Source of the DNA: CAWCDJ01 sp963796675
GTDB taxonomy: Bacteria > Acidobacteriota > Terriglobia > Bryobacterales > Bryobacteraceae
Reading direction: 5' to 3'
NCBI GenBank assembly: GCA_963796675.1
Contig: CAWCMS010000013.1
Span: 62,001-126,000 of the forward strand
Length of the DNA: 64,000 nt
The notes under the pieces were generated by a model. That model searched no databases, had not been told where the DNA came from, and was given only the letters and a program-made list of their open reading frames with translations. Shown here piece after piece: positions 52,452 through 61,962 of this stretch; the stretch's first letter is position 1; each line of letters begins with the position of its first letter. The position numbers and the translations under genes were made by a program.

Positions 52452-54797
52452 CTATTCCTGCCGAAGGGCGAGCGAAGGTTCGACGTTAGCCGCCCGGCGC
52501 GCGGGAACCCACGCCGCAGCAGCGCCGATCGCCAGGATCAGGCCGCCGGCGAATGCGAACATCGCGGCGTTCCACGGGTCGACCCCGTCCGGCAGGATAT
52601 CGGCCAGCGGCCGGATGGCCGCGGCCGCCAGCGGGATTCCGGCTGCTACGCCGCACGATAGAACTCCCAGGCCATCGCGGATCGCCGTCCGCACGATGGC
52701 GGAACGGGGAGCGCCGATCGCGGCGCGGATCGCCGTTTCGCGCGTGCGGCGCGCCGTTGCATAGGAGACGGAACCGTACAAGCCGGTCAGTAGGAGGAAC
52801 AGGCCAAGCGCACCCAATCCGCCGGCAAACGCCGCGGCGACCCGCATCGGAAAGATCGCGCCGGCCGCGGCATCGGATAGAGGCCGGACGTCGATCGCCG
52901 AGGCGCCATTCACACTGGCGGCGGCATCCCGCAGGGGGCGAATCCACTGCGCCGGATCTCCGGCCACACGGGCGACCAGTTGGGCTTCCGAAAAGGGCGT
53001 GAACAGCATCGGCGCAGGGCCCTCCCCAAGAGTCCGCATCTTGGCATCGGCCGCGACGCCGATGATCTCGAGATCTCGTGCGTTTTCGCGTCCCGCCATC
53101 AGATGCGCGCCAACGGGGTCGCCATCGGCGAACAGTTGTCGCGCCAGCGTCTGGTTGACGATGACGGGCTCGGGGCGGCGGGCGCGGTCGGCCAGTTCGA
53201 AATCGCGGCCGCGGAGGAGCGGAATTCCCAGCACTTCGCAGAAGCGGTCACCCGCGCCTACCGAATCCGCCTCCCGCATCGCGGAGAGCGGCCTGTCCGA
53301 CCGCCGCACCTCTTCCCGCCCGAGCTCGCCCATCAGCGGCAGGATGCCGATCGAGGTCACGCCGCTCACACCAGGCACGGCTTCGAGGCGCCGCACCACG
53401 GCATCGCGCCAGGTCCAGCGGTTACCGGGGGCGGGTTTCCAGCCGGGCGCGGGATGCACCACGGCGATGACCGTGTGGGAGACGTCGAACCCAGGGCTAA
53501 TGAAGGCCACCTGGTAAAATCCGCGGGAAAAGAGCGCAGCCAGCGCCAGCAGGACCACCGACAGGGCCACTTGCACGGTAAGGAAGCTATTCTTCAGGCT
53601 CCAGCGGCGTATGGAGAACGCCGGCTCGCTCTGTTTCATGGCGAGCCCCAGATCGGCCCGCGACCCGCGCAGCGCAGGCACGAGCGACGACACCAGCAGT
53701 GCCGCCACGGCCGCTGCCAGCGCGTAGAGAAACAGGCCGCGGTCACTTTGGAAATGAAACTCGAAGGGAAGGTTATAGGCCGAGGGCCAGCGGACATAAC
53801 TCAGGCGGTCGCGCAGAAAGGCATCCACGGCCAGACCGGCCATCGCTCCCGGAACCACCAGCACCAGCCCGTCGGCAAGAAGTTGCCGGATTAGCTGCGC
53901 GCGGCCGGCGCCCAGCGCTTTACGAATGGCCAGCTCGCGCTGCCGCGAGAGGCTCCGCGCCAGCAGCAGTCCCGCGACATTGAAGCAGGCGATCACCCCG
54001 AGCATCACGGCGGTGGCGAGGAGCATAACGAAGAACAGGAAGAAACGCCGGTCGTCGCCCGTGCGCGAGGCATTCGCCGCGAACCGCGCCATTGGACGCA
54101 GGGTCGAAACTTCCCGGGCGAACGTGTCACCGCCGAGCGACCGGGCGGCCGCGATGAGAGCCTGCTGCGTCTCGATCCGCGACGAGCCTTCACGCAAGCG
54201 CCCGAACAGATGACAACGCCGCGCGCCCGGCTGGCTCATCAAGTAGACCTCCGGGGAGACGCCGTGCCCCAGGACGCTGCGGTAATCGCGCGGGAGCACG
54301 CCCAGCACCGTGTACATCCGGCCGTTCAGCCGGAGGGCGCGGCCCAACACGTTCGGGTCGGCCGCGAGGCGCTTGCGCCAGAAACCGTAGCTCACCACGG
54401 CCAGCGGTAACCCATCGTCGGTGGAGGCGTAGAGGCGGCCGGCGGAGGCGCGGACGCCGAGCACGTCGAAGAAGTTCGCACTGGTGGTCATCTGCCAGGC
54501 CACTTCGCCATGGGAGCCACGGTCCCAGATCAGGTCGCCGAGGCCCGTTTCGAAAGCCAGGCCGGCGAAGATACCGGTATTCTGGAGCTCACGGTAGGCG
54601 GCATAGGGCAATTCGGCATCGACACGGGCCAAGCGATCCGGGCGGCTGGCACTCAAGTTGTCGAGGATCAGTTCGCGGACGATGCTGTAGACGGTGACAT
54701 TGGCGCCGATGCCCAGCGCTAGAGAGAGGACGCCGACGGCGGCGAGTGCTGGAGATTTTCGGAGACTACGCAGGGCATGACGGAGATCGCGCCACAT
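52452..54797 (-). CDS. ADOP-type ABC permease (MacB/FtsX duplicated)
   Basis: A 781-aa permease with two FtsX units: MWRDLRHALRSLRKSPALAA then a MacB-type periplasmic domain (VVSYGFWRKRLAADPNVLGR, VYLMSQPGARRCHLFGRLRE) and a first FtsX domain with SLSRQRELAIRKALGAGRAQ, then a repeat ending TARRTRETAIRAAIGAPRSA. This is the 'acidobacterial duplicated orphan permease' class, orphan because no ATPase gene adjoins. Such proteins occur in many copies per genome in this phylum. The transported substrate is unknown. The start ATG fits the family's short basic N-terminus. Confidence 0.88.
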   Translation of the reverse strand: MWRDLRHALRSLRKSPALAAVGVLSLALGIGANVTVYSIVRELILDNLSASRPDRLARVDAELPYAAYRELQNTGIFAGLAFETGLGDLIWDRGSHGEVAWQMTTSANFFDVLGVRASAGRLYASTDDGLPLAVVSYGFWRKRLAADPNVLGRALRLNGRMYTVLGVLPRDYRSVLGHGVSPEVYLMSQPGARRCHLFGRLREGSSRIETQQALIAAARSLGGDTFAREVSTLRPMARFAANASRTGDDRRFFLFFVMLLATAVMLGVIACFNVAGLLLARSLSRQRELAIRKALGAGRAQLIRQLLADGLVLVVPGAMAGLAVDAFLRDRLSYVRWPSAYNLPFEFHFQSDRGLFLYALAAAVAALLVSSLVPALRGSRADLGLAMKQSEPAFSIRRWSLKNSFLTVQVALSVVLLALAALFSRGFYQVAFISPGFDVSHTVIAVVHPAPGWKPAPGNRWTWRDAVVRRLEAVPGVSGVTSIGILPLMGELGREEVRRSDRPLSAMREADSVGAGDRFCEVLGIPLLRGRDFELADRARRPEPVIVNQTLARQLFADGDPVGAHLMAGRENARDLEIIGVAADAKMRTLGEGPAPMLFTPFSEAQLVARVAGDPAQWIRPLRDAAASVNGASAIDVRPLSDAAAGAIFPMRVAAAFAGGLGALGLFLLLTGLYGSVSYATARRTRETAIRAAIGAPRSAIVRTAIRDGLGVLSCGVAAGIPLAAAAIRPLADILPDGVDPWNAAMFAFAGGLILAIGAAAAWVPARRAANVEPSLALRQE

Positions 54798-54843
54798 GGT
54801 ATTTGCATTCTATGACGCGGCCGGCCGCGGCCGCGTCGAGCGC

Positions 54844-55623
54844 CTAGTGGCCCTTGAAATTGAGGCGGTAGCCCAGGATGGCCTTGATCAGCAGATGGTC
54901 GGTACCCTGCGTGACGCCCACGCCGACTCCGAAGTTAAACTCCCACTTGGAACCGAAATCCACGTCGATGGCGGGGACGATCTGCTGCTCCTGGTCTCGC
55001 AGAGGATCCCAACTGGTCAGCGGGCCATAGGCTCCGTAGTATTCGACCCCGGCAGCCACTTTCCTGGTGACGTCGTAGCTGAATTTGAAATTCGGCGAGA
55101 ATTCATAGCCCCGGTGCGCCTCCGGGCCGTGGAACGATTTATCGACCGTCGGATTGAAGGCGAGGTAGAGCTTTTGAATTTTCTTATCGATGATGGGGCG
55201 GATCTCCCAGGTCCAGGTGTCGCCTGAGAAGTTGGGGCGTTGATAGCCGATCTCGTTGGAGATGCTCAGGCCCACCGGCAGGCGATAGTCCTCGGGAATC
55301 GAAAAGCGCGGGCGGATATGGGTGCCGACCCACATCCAGCCGCCATCCGGCTGGATACTCGTGAACTGGTAAAACCCGGTTTCGAACCACCGGTTGAATC
55401 CATGGGTGATCTCCAGCGTCTCATGGACGGCGTGATTGGTGGGCAGAACGCCGTCGATGGTCTCTTTGGTGCCGCTGGCGGTGAAGTTGCTATGCAACTC
55501 GACCATCGTGACACCCTTGGGCACGAGATCCGAGCCATAGACCTGCACCTCGTAATTCCCCTGCGCCCGCAGTCCCCACGCGGTACAACCCAGACAGAAC
55601 ACGACCAGCCAGACCCGAAGCAA
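54844..55623 (-). CDS. Outer-membrane beta-barrel-like protein
   Basis: A 259-aa exported protein. The start is taken as a TTG at 55623 with a purine-rich GGGGGGAAAGG nearby, giving LLRVWLVVFCLGCTAWGLRA as signal peptide. The mature part consists of alternating beta strands ending in the aromatic-rich KAILGYRLNFKGH, typical of outer-membrane barrels. Repeated sequences include PEDYRLPVGLSISNEIGYQR and KFSYDVTRKVAAGVEYYGAY. Function unknown. It is 53 bases downstream of the GT4 gene. Confidence 0.65.
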   Translation of the reverse strand: MLRVWLVVFCLGCTAWGLRAQGNYEVQVYGSDLVPKGVTMVELHSNFTASGTKETIDGVLPTNHAVHETLEITHGFNRWFETGFYQFTSIQPDGGWMWVGTHIRPRFSIPEDYRLPVGLSISNEIGYQRPNFSGDTWTWEIRPIIDKKIQKLYLAFNPTVDKSFHGPEAHRGYEFSPNFKFSYDVTRKVAAGVEYYGAYGPLTSWDPLRDQEQQIVPAIDVDFGSKWEFNFGVGVGVTQGTDHLLIKAILGYRLNFKGH

Positions 55624-55676
55624 AATGCCTTTCCCCCCTGTAAGAAGATACTCTACGACACAAATGGGGCGGACCG

Positions 55677-56816
55677 CTATTTGCTGTTGGCGGCTTCGAG
55701 ATAGATATCGAGCACCTGGCGGGCGGTGCGCTCCCAACTGAAGCGCGCGGCCTGCTCGCGTCCGCGGCGGACCATCTCTTCGCGCAGATGGTCGTTCAGC
55801 AGCACGTCACGGATGCCGCGCGCGATATCGAAGACATTTTCCGGGTTAACCAGCACCGCCGCGTCACCCACCACCTCCGGCAGCGAGCTGACGTTCGAGG
55901 CGACCACGGGCGCCCCGCAAGCCATGGCCTCGAGCGGCGGCAGGCCGAAGCCTTCGTAACGCGAGGGAAAGACGAAAGCCGCGGCGCTTTCGTAAAAGCA
56001 ACGCAGCGTCTCGAAAGGCACGAAGCCCAGGAAGCGCACCACGTGTTCCACGCGGCTCTTGATGACGGCCTGGCGGACGGCCGGGTATTGCGAAATGGTG
56101 TCGCCGATGATGACCAGGCGGAGGTGGCGGTAGACCTCGTGCGAAGCAAGCTGTTCCCGCACCACAGCGAAGGCTTCCACCAGGCGCGGCACGTTCTTAT
56201 GGCGCCGGATGTTGCCGGCATAGAGCAGAAACGGGTAGTTGATCTGGTACCGCTCCATGATCCGCCGCTGCTCTTCGGGGTCGCCCGGGCCGTGCTGGAA
56301 GAAGCCGGGATCGGGAGCGTTGTAAACGCGGCAGACGCGTTCGGGCGGCACGCCCAGCAGGTTCTCCACATCGCGCCGGGTGGCTTCGGAGACGGCGATC
56401 ACGCGATTGGCGCGGGTCAGGCCGCGGCGAAAACGGAAGCGCCGCAACTGCATGCGGAACTTGCTGGGCGGCTCTTCATAGAACAGGTTCGCCATGTCGT
56501 GGATGGTGACGACATAGGGCCGGATCATGAACATCGGGACGCGATTGAGCGGGACGTGAACCAGGTCAGGCGAAAGACCGCGCAGGAAAAGCGGAAACAT
56601 CACGTGGTCGAGGGCAGCGTGATCGTCCCGGCGGTAGACGGCGGCGCGGAAGTTTTCCGGAAGCCCCACCAGCGTGCGGACCTCGCCCGGACCGCTAACC
56701 AGCGTGTACTGGTTCTCCGAATCGATCCGCGACAGCGCATGCACCAGGCTCCGGATATAGGTTCCGATGCCGAAGTCCCGGATGCGCCGGGCGTCGATGA
56801 CGATGTGGAGCGGCAT
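55677..56816 (-). CDS. GT4-family glycosyltransferase
   Basis: A 379-aa GT-B glycosyltransferase. N-terminal IVIDARRIRDFGIGTYIRSL (acceptor domain), the middle VTIHDMANLFYEEPPSKFRM, FLLYAGNIRRHKNVPRLVEA and the nucleotide-sugar site FPSRYEGFGLPPLEAMACGA with E-x7-E. It resembles mannosyl- or rhamnosyltransferases of polysaccharide assembly. It starts two bases after glyA ends, so it belongs to the rpiB-glyA transcript. Donor and acceptor are not known. Confidence 0.88.
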   Translation of the reverse strand: MPLHIVIDARRIRDFGIGTYIRSLVHALSRIDSENQYTLVSGPGEVRTLVGLPENFRAAVYRRDDHAALDHVMFPLFLRGLSPDLVHVPLNRVPMFMIRPYVVTIHDMANLFYEEPPSKFRMQLRRFRFRRGLTRANRVIAVSEATRRDVENLLGVPPERVCRVYNAPDPGFFQHGPGDPEEQRRIMERYQINYPFLLYAGNIRRHKNVPRLVEAFAVVREQLASHEVYRHLRLVIIGDTISQYPAVRQAVIKSRVEHVVRFLGFVPFETLRCFYESAAAFVFPSRYEGFGLPPLEAMACGAPVVASNVSSLPEVVGDAAVLVNPENVFDIARGIRDVLLNDHLREEMVRRGREQAARFSWERTARQVLDIYLEAANSK

Positions 56817-56818
56817 TC

Positions 56819-58099
56819 CTAAGCTCGAACGGCGTCGAGCTTCCAGCGGTAGAGTGGGAACCGGTCGACCAGCTCGCCGACCTTCTTCCGCACTCCGGCA
56901 ATCGCATCTTCATCCGCGATGTGGTGCAGCACTTCCGATATCAGGCTACCGACCTCGCGCATCTCCGCCTCTCCGAAGCCTCGAGTCGTCACTGCCGGCG
57001 AACCCAGGCGGATACCACTGGGATTCATGGGCGGATTGGTATCGAACGGAATGGCGTTCTTGTTGACCGTGATGCGGGCCCGGTCGAGCGCCTGCTCCGC
57101 CTCCTTGCCGCGGATGCCCTTGCTGAAAACGTCGAGCAGCAGCACGTGGGTATCGGTGCCGCCCGAGACGACGCGGAAGCCCTCGTCCATCAGGCTCTGC
57201 GCAAGCGCCTTGGCGTTGGCTACCACCTGTTTCTGGTAGGTGACGAACTCGGGCTGCAGCGCTTCCAGGAAGCAAACCGCCTTCGCGGCTAACACGTGCA
57301 CCAGGGGGCCTCCCTGAATGCCGGGGAATACGGTCCTATCGATATCCTTGGCGTATTTTTCCTTCGCCAGGATCAGGCCGGCGCGCGGGCCGCGCAGCGT
57401 CTTGTGCGTGGTGGAGGTGACGATATCCGCGTACTGGCAGGGGTTCGGATGCAGTCCCGCGGCCACCAGTCCGGAGATGTGCGCCATGTCGACCAGAAAG
57501 ATGGCGCCCACGGCATCGGCGATCTGGCGGAAGCGCGGGAAATCGATGATGCGCGGGTAGGCGCTCGCGCCCGTGATGATCATCTTAGGCTTGTGCTCGT
57601 GCGCCAGGCGCTCCACTTCGTCGTAGTCGATGCGCTCGTCTTCCTTGCGCACGTTGTACGGAACCACCTTGTAGGTCTTGCCCGAAAAATTGAGCTGGTG
57701 GCCGTGGGTGAGGTGCCCGCCATGCGCCAGGTTCAGGCCCATGATGGTGTCGCCTGGGGTGAGGACCGCGGAATAGGCGGCCTGGTTGGCCTGCGAGCCC
57801 GAATGCGGCTGCACGTTGGCATACTCAGCGCCGAAGAGTTTCCTGGCACGCTCCCGCGCCAGGTTCTCGACGACATCGGTGAATTCGCACCCGCCGTAAT
57901 AGCGGCGGCCGGGATAGCCTTCCGCGTACTTATTCGTGAAGACGCTGCCGGTGGCTTCCAGCACCGCCTCGGAAGTGAAGTTCTCGCTCGCGATCAGCTC
58001 AATCTGCGCATGTTGGCGCTCGGTTTCATGCTGAATCGCTTCGAACACTTCGGGATCGACTTCGGCCAGTGGCCGCGACATTCTTTCCAGTTCTTTCAT
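56819..58099 (-). CDS. glyA: Serine hydroxymethyltransferase
   Basis: A 426-aa PLP enzyme that interconverts serine and glycine with tetrahydrofolate. Marks: IELIASENFTSEAVLEATGS, NKYAEGYPGRRYYGGCEFTD, the PLP Lys in VTSTTHKTLRGPRAGLILAK, and NPSGIRLGSPAVTTRGFGEA. Length and motifs are standard. The start MKELERMSRPLAEVDPEVFE overlaps the rpiB stop by four bases. It provides one-carbon units; pairing with rpiB is frequent in bacteria. Confidence 0.95.
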   Translation of the reverse strand: MKELERMSRPLAEVDPEVFEAIQHETERQHAQIELIASENFTSEAVLEATGSVFTNKYAEGYPGRRYYGGCEFTDVVENLARERARKLFGAEYANVQPHSGSQANQAAYSAVLTPGDTIMGLNLAHGGHLTHGHQLNFSGKTYKVVPYNVRKEDERIDYDEVERLAHEHKPKMIITGASAYPRIIDFPRFRQIADAVGAIFLVDMAHISGLVAAGLHPNPCQYADIVTSTTHKTLRGPRAGLILAKEKYAKDIDRTVFPGIQGGPLVHVLAAKAVCFLEALQPEFVTYQKQVVANAKALAQSLMDEGFRVVSGGTDTHVLLLDVFSKGIRGKEAEQALDRARITVNKNAIPFDTNPPMNPSGIRLGSPAVTTRGFGEAEMREVGSLISEVLHHIADEDAIAGVRKKVGELVDRFPLYRWKLDAVRA

Positions 58100-58551
58100 T
58101 CCGTTGCTCCGCTCGCTTGCTCGAGCTGCTCGATCTTGGAGAGCCGGCGCGCATGACGGCCGCCCTGAAACTGCGTGTCCAGGAAAATCTCCACCAACCG
58201 GGCGGCCTGCTCCTCGTCGAGGTAGCGGGCTCCCAGCGTGAGCACATTGGCATTGTTATGCTCGCGGGTGAGCCGCACTTCGTCCTCGGACTGAGCCGGG
58301 GCGGCGCGTACGCCGTTGACTTTGTTGGCCGCGATCGCCATGCCGATGCCCGTCGAACAGACCAGAATTCCCCGTTCGACCTGCTTCTGCGCCACCTGGC
58401 TGGCCACCGCCTGGGCGAAATCGGGGTAGTCGCACGATTCCGCGGAATCGGTGCCGAAATCGACCAATTCATGGCCCTCCGCCGCAAGCCGCTGCCTGAT
58501 CTTCTCTTTGAGAGCAAATCCGGCATGGTCCGCGGCAATGGCGATTTTCAT
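58096..58551 (-). CDS. rpiB: Ribose-5-phosphate isomerase B
   Basis: A 151-aa RpiB/LacAB isomerase that converts ribose 5-phosphate and ribulose 5-phosphate. Seen: MKIAIAADHAGFALKEKIRQ, HELVDFGTDSAESCDYPDFA with the active-site His/Asp region, the catalytic Cys in ILVCSTGIGMAIAANKVNGV, and LTREHNNANVLTLGARYLDE. It heads the rpiB-glyA-GT4 run and is divergent from proS across a 55-base gap. Confidence 0.93.
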   Translation of the reverse strand: MKIAIAADHAGFALKEKIRQRLAAEGHELVDFGTDSAESCDYPDFAQAVASQVAQKQVERGILVCSTGIGMAIAANKVNGVRAAPAQSEDEVRLTREHNNANVLTLGARYLDEEQAARLVEIFLDTQFQGGRHARRLSKIEQLEQASGATE

Positions 58552-58606
58552 AAACGGGAGAAGCTTGATTTTACCATGCTAAAATTGAGGACTTCCTTCC
58601 AACCCT

Positions 58607-60310
58607 ATGCTCTGGAGCAAGTTGTTCATCCCCACGCTCAGGGAGACTCCGGCCGAAGCGGAAGTCGTGAGCCACCAGTTGCTGCTGCGCGCCGGATACG
58701 TCCGCCAGCTTGCGGCAGGAATCTATAGCTACCTGTTTCTGGCGCAGCGTTCGCTGCTCAAGATTCAGAAGATCGTCCGCGAGGAGATGGATGCCATCGG
58801 CGGGCAGGAGATGCTGCTGCCGGCGCTCAACCCGGCCGAGATCTGGCAGGAATCGGGCCGCTGGGACATCATGGGCGACAACATGTTCCGGCTCCGCGAC
58901 CGGTTCGGGCGCGATCTGTGCCTCGGCATGACGCACGAAGAGGTGGTCACCTCAATCGCGCGCGGCGAACTGCGCAGCTACAAGCAGCTTCCCCAGGTCT
59001 GGTACCAGATTCAGACGAAGTTCCGCGACGAGCCGCGCCCGAAATCCGGTCTGCTGCGGGTACGGCAGTTCCTGATGAAGGATTCCTACAGCTTCGACGT
59101 GGACCAGGCGGGGCTCGACGTGGCGTACGACCGCCACTACCACGCCTATCGCCGCATCTTCGACCGCTGCGGGCTGGAGTACCTGGTAGTAGAGGCGCAC
59201 TCAGGATCGATGGGCGGCAGCCAGTCGCACGAATTCATGGTGGCTTCCGATGCCGGCGAAGACCTGGTGACCATCTGCAGGGGCTGCGGCTACTCCGCCA
59301 ATCTGGAGAAGGCCGCCTCGGTACCGGTGGAGCCGGGCGCCGAAGACCCGGCAGGCGACCTGAGCCCGGAGCCTTTCCACACTCCCGGCCGCAAGACCAT
59401 CGCGCAGGTGGCGGAGTTCACGGGCTTGCCCGAGACCTCGCAGATGAAGAGCCTGGTGCTGGTGGCCGACGGAAAACCGGTGCTGGTGATGCTGCGCGGC
59501 GACCACCAGTTGAGCGAGACGAAGTTCGCCGCGATTTCGGGCGACCCCGAATTCCGCCAGGCGCTGCCTTCGGAGATCGTCGAATGGTTCGGGGCCGCGG
59601 CCGGCTCGCTCGGGCCGGTGGGCGTGAAAAATATGTCGATTCTCGCCGACCGCGCGCTGCTGGACCGCCGCAATATGATCGCGGGCGCCAACCGCGACGA
59701 CTACCACCTCCGCAACGTGACCCTGGGCGAGGACTTCGACGCCGAGGTCCACGACCTGCGGCAAGTCTCTGCCGGAGACCGCTGCACGCAATGCGGCGGT
59801 ACGCTCGACGTGCGCAAGACCCTGGAAATCGGCCACATCTTCAAGCTCGGCTACAAGTATTCGGAATCGATGGGGCTGCGGGTGTTAAACGCGGAGGGCA
59901 AGGAGACAACGCCGATCATGGGGTCGTACGGGATCGGCATCGAGCGGATTCTGGCGGCGGCGATCGAACTGTACCACGATAAAGACGGTATGATCCTGCC
60001 GCCGGCGATCGCGCCGTTCGACGTGGTGGTGACGCCGGCAAACATCTCGGACCCGACGCAGGCCGAGATCGCCGGGCAAATTCACGGCGCCTGTATAGCG
60101 CTCGGCCTCGACAGCCTGCTCGACGACCGCGAGGAGCGCCCCGGCGTGAAGTTCAAGGATGCCGATCTGATCGGCGTGCCGTACCGCATCACGGTGGGAA
60201 AGAAATTGGCGAGCGGCATGGTGGAATTAATGGACCGCCGCACCCGTCAGGCCGCGGATGTTCCGGTAGCGGAGGCAGCCGCGGCCGTGCGGGCGAGACG
60301 CGACGCCTAA
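58607..60310 (+). CDS. proS: Prolyl-tRNA synthetase
   Basis: A 567-aa class II synthetase of the bacterial type with an editing domain inserted between motifs 2 and 3. Motif 1 includes LLRAGYVRQLAAGIYSYLFL; motif 2 region LPQVWYQIQTKFRDEPRPKS; motif 3 includes MGSYGIGIERILAAAIELYH. The editing domain (about 230-390) holds SQMKSLVLVADGKPVLVMLR. The C-terminal anticodon domain ends with GVPYRITVGKKLASGMVELM. The ATG at 58607 is the clear start. Length matches the family (about 572). Confidence 0.94.
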   Translation: MLWSKLFIPTLRETPAEAEVVSHQLLLRAGYVRQLAAGIYSYLFLAQRSLLKIQKIVREEMDAIGGQEMLLPALNPAEIWQESGRWDIMGDNMFRLRDRFGRDLCLGMTHEEVVTSIARGELRSYKQLPQVWYQIQTKFRDEPRPKSGLLRVRQFLMKDSYSFDVDQAGLDVAYDRHYHAYRRIFDRCGLEYLVVEAHSGSMGGSQSHEFMVASDAGEDLVTICRGCGYSANLEKAASVPVEPGAEDPAGDLSPEPFHTPGRKTIAQVAEFTGLPETSQMKSLVLVADGKPVLVMLRGDHQLSETKFAAISGDPEFRQALPSEIVEWFGAAAGSLGPVGVKNMSILADRALLDRRNMIAGANRDDYHLRNVTLGEDFDAEVHDLRQVSAGDRCTQCGGTLDVRKTLEIGHIFKLGYKYSESMGLRVLNAEGKETTPIMGSYGIGIERILAAAIELYHDKDGMILPPAIAPFDVVVTPANISDPTQAEIAGQIHGACIALGLDSLLDDREERPGVKFKDADLIGVPYRITVGKKLASGMVELMDRRTRQAADVPVAEAAAAVRARRDA

Positions 60311-60398
60311 CCGCGCCAGTAGCCGGCGCGCGGCGGAAGAGGAGGCGGCGACCACCGCCCTGGCGGATTTCGGCCGTTCTGTGCTAGATTCGCCGGAT

Positions 60399-60908
60399 AT
60401 GAGAGCCTTGGTCCTCGCTCTGGTGCTGGTGATTCCGTCGTGGGCGCAAAAGATCGACATTCAGTCGGATGGCACGGTGGATTTCTCGCGATACCGCACG
60501 TTTGCGATCCGCGAAGGCCGCCTGAACAGCAAGAATCCCGAACTGAACAGCGAGCTGGTCCGCAAGCGGCTGGACGCCGACGTGCGCAAGGCGCTGGAGG
60601 CGAAAGGACTGGAGTTCATCACCTCGGGGCGGCCGGACCTGAACGTCCATTACACGCTGGGCTCGGTGAAGAAGACGCAGGTGGAGCGTTATCCGGCAGG
60701 CTGGCGGGGCCTGGGAACACGCGCGGTGCGGGTGCCGTACACCGAGGGCTCGCTGGTGATCGATTTACGCGATCCTACGACGCGCTCGCTGGTCTGGCGC
60801 GCGATCGCTCGCGAGGACAAAGGCGAGGCGTCGAAGATCGAAGGCAAGCTGGACGACATGGTAAAAAAGTCGTTCCAGAAGTATCCGCCTCCGCGGCCCA
60901 AAGATTAG
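60399..60908 (+). CDS. DUF4136-like secreted protein
   Basis: A 169-aa exported protein with a signal peptide (MRALVLALVLVIPSWAQ) and a DUF4136-like body: VDFSRYRTFAIREGRLNSKN, VRKALEAKGLEFITSGRPDL then NVHYTLGS, TEGSLVIDLRDPTTRSLVWR, and KLDDMVKKSFQKYPP. DUF4136 proteins are small, often lipid-anchored, of unknown role. Here there is no lipobox. The ATG at 60399 is preferred to the GTG at 60381. It converges with galT. Confidence 0.75.
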   Translation: MRALVLALVLVIPSWAQKIDIQSDGTVDFSRYRTFAIREGRLNSKNPELNSELVRKRLDADVRKALEAKGLEFITSGRPDLNVHYTLGSVKKTQVERYPAGWRGLGTRAVRVPYTEGSLVIDLRDPTTRSLVWRAIAREDKGEASKIEGKLDDMVKKSFQKYPPPRPKD

Positions 60909-60914
60909 GGCAGC

Positions 60915-61933
60915 CTACAGTGCCCGCAGGCGTTCGGCGGCGGATTCCGGAGTGATGTCGCGCTGCGGCATCGCCAAGCATTTCGTAACCGACCAGAAAC
61001 TTGCGCACGGTCGCGGAGCGCAGCAGCGGCGGATCGAAGTGCAGGTGCAAGTGCCACTCGTCATGCGCGGCGCCGTCGGTGGGGCGCTGGTGGAAACCCA
61101 TCGAGTACGGGAACGAGACGTCGAACAAACGGTCGTAGCGCGCGGTAGTGCGTTTCAGGATGTCGGCGAGCCCGCTGCGCTCGGCGTCCGTCAGGGCGTC
61201 GATCGACGGCATGTGCCGTTTCGCGATCACCATGGTCTCGAACGGCCACACTGCCCAGAAGGGCACCAGCGTCAGCCAGCTTTCGTTTTCCTCCACGATG
61301 CGGTCGCGGGCCGATTCTTCGAGAGCCAGGTACTGGCAAAGCAGGCAGGCGCCATGCTCGCTCGCGCCAGGCGAGTTGCGCGGCCTGCTCCTTGGCCACC
61401 TCGTTCGGAATCGAATGGTTCGACCAGATCTGGCAGTGCGGGTGCGGATTGCTCGCTCCCATCATGGCGCCGCGGTTTTCGAAGATCTGCACGTAGTTGA
61501 TGAGCGGGTTGGCAGACAGTTCCCGATACTGCGCAACCCAGGCGTCGACCACCGTGCGGAGGTCCGCCAGTTCCATGTTGGCGATGGTCAGGTTGTGCTT
61601 GGGCGAGAAGCACAGCACGCGGCAGACGCCGGGCTCGGTTTCGGCGATCAGCAGGCCGTCGCGGTCGAAGCGATCGAGCGGCGTCGCGGGCTTGAGCGCG
61701 GCGAAATCGTTATCGAACACGAACGTCGTCGTGTATTTCGGATTCCGTACGCCGCCGGCGCGAGAGTTGCCGGGGCAGAGGTAGCACTCGGGATCGTACT
61801 CCGGCTGAGCCGGCGGAGCCGTTTTCTCCACCTGGCCCTGCCAGGGCCGCTGCGTCCGGTGCGGGGAGACCAACACCCATTCCCGGCTGAGCGGATTGTA
61901 GCGGCGATGCGGGTCCTGCTTCCAGTCGAACAT
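60915..61933 (-). CDS. galT: Galactose-1-phosphate uridylyltransferase, two frameshifts
   Basis: A 338-aa GalT-type HIT enzyme, joining UDP-glucose and galactose-1-phosphate metabolism. Marks: CYLCPGNSRAGG (metal Cys pair), NPHPHCQIWS with the catalytic His-x-His, then, after one extra base near 61365, HGACLLCQYLALEESARDRI, and WHLHLHFDPPLLRSATVRKF. A second extra base near 60965 separates VGYEMLG from MPQRDITPESAAERLRAL, the normal end, with a TAG at 60915-60917. Two +1 errors restore a complete enzyme. The start is the ATG at 61933 (MFDWKQDPHRRYNPLS). Confidence 0.82.
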
Positions 61934-61962
61934 CCCTACTATGTTAGCTTCGGGCGGCCCGG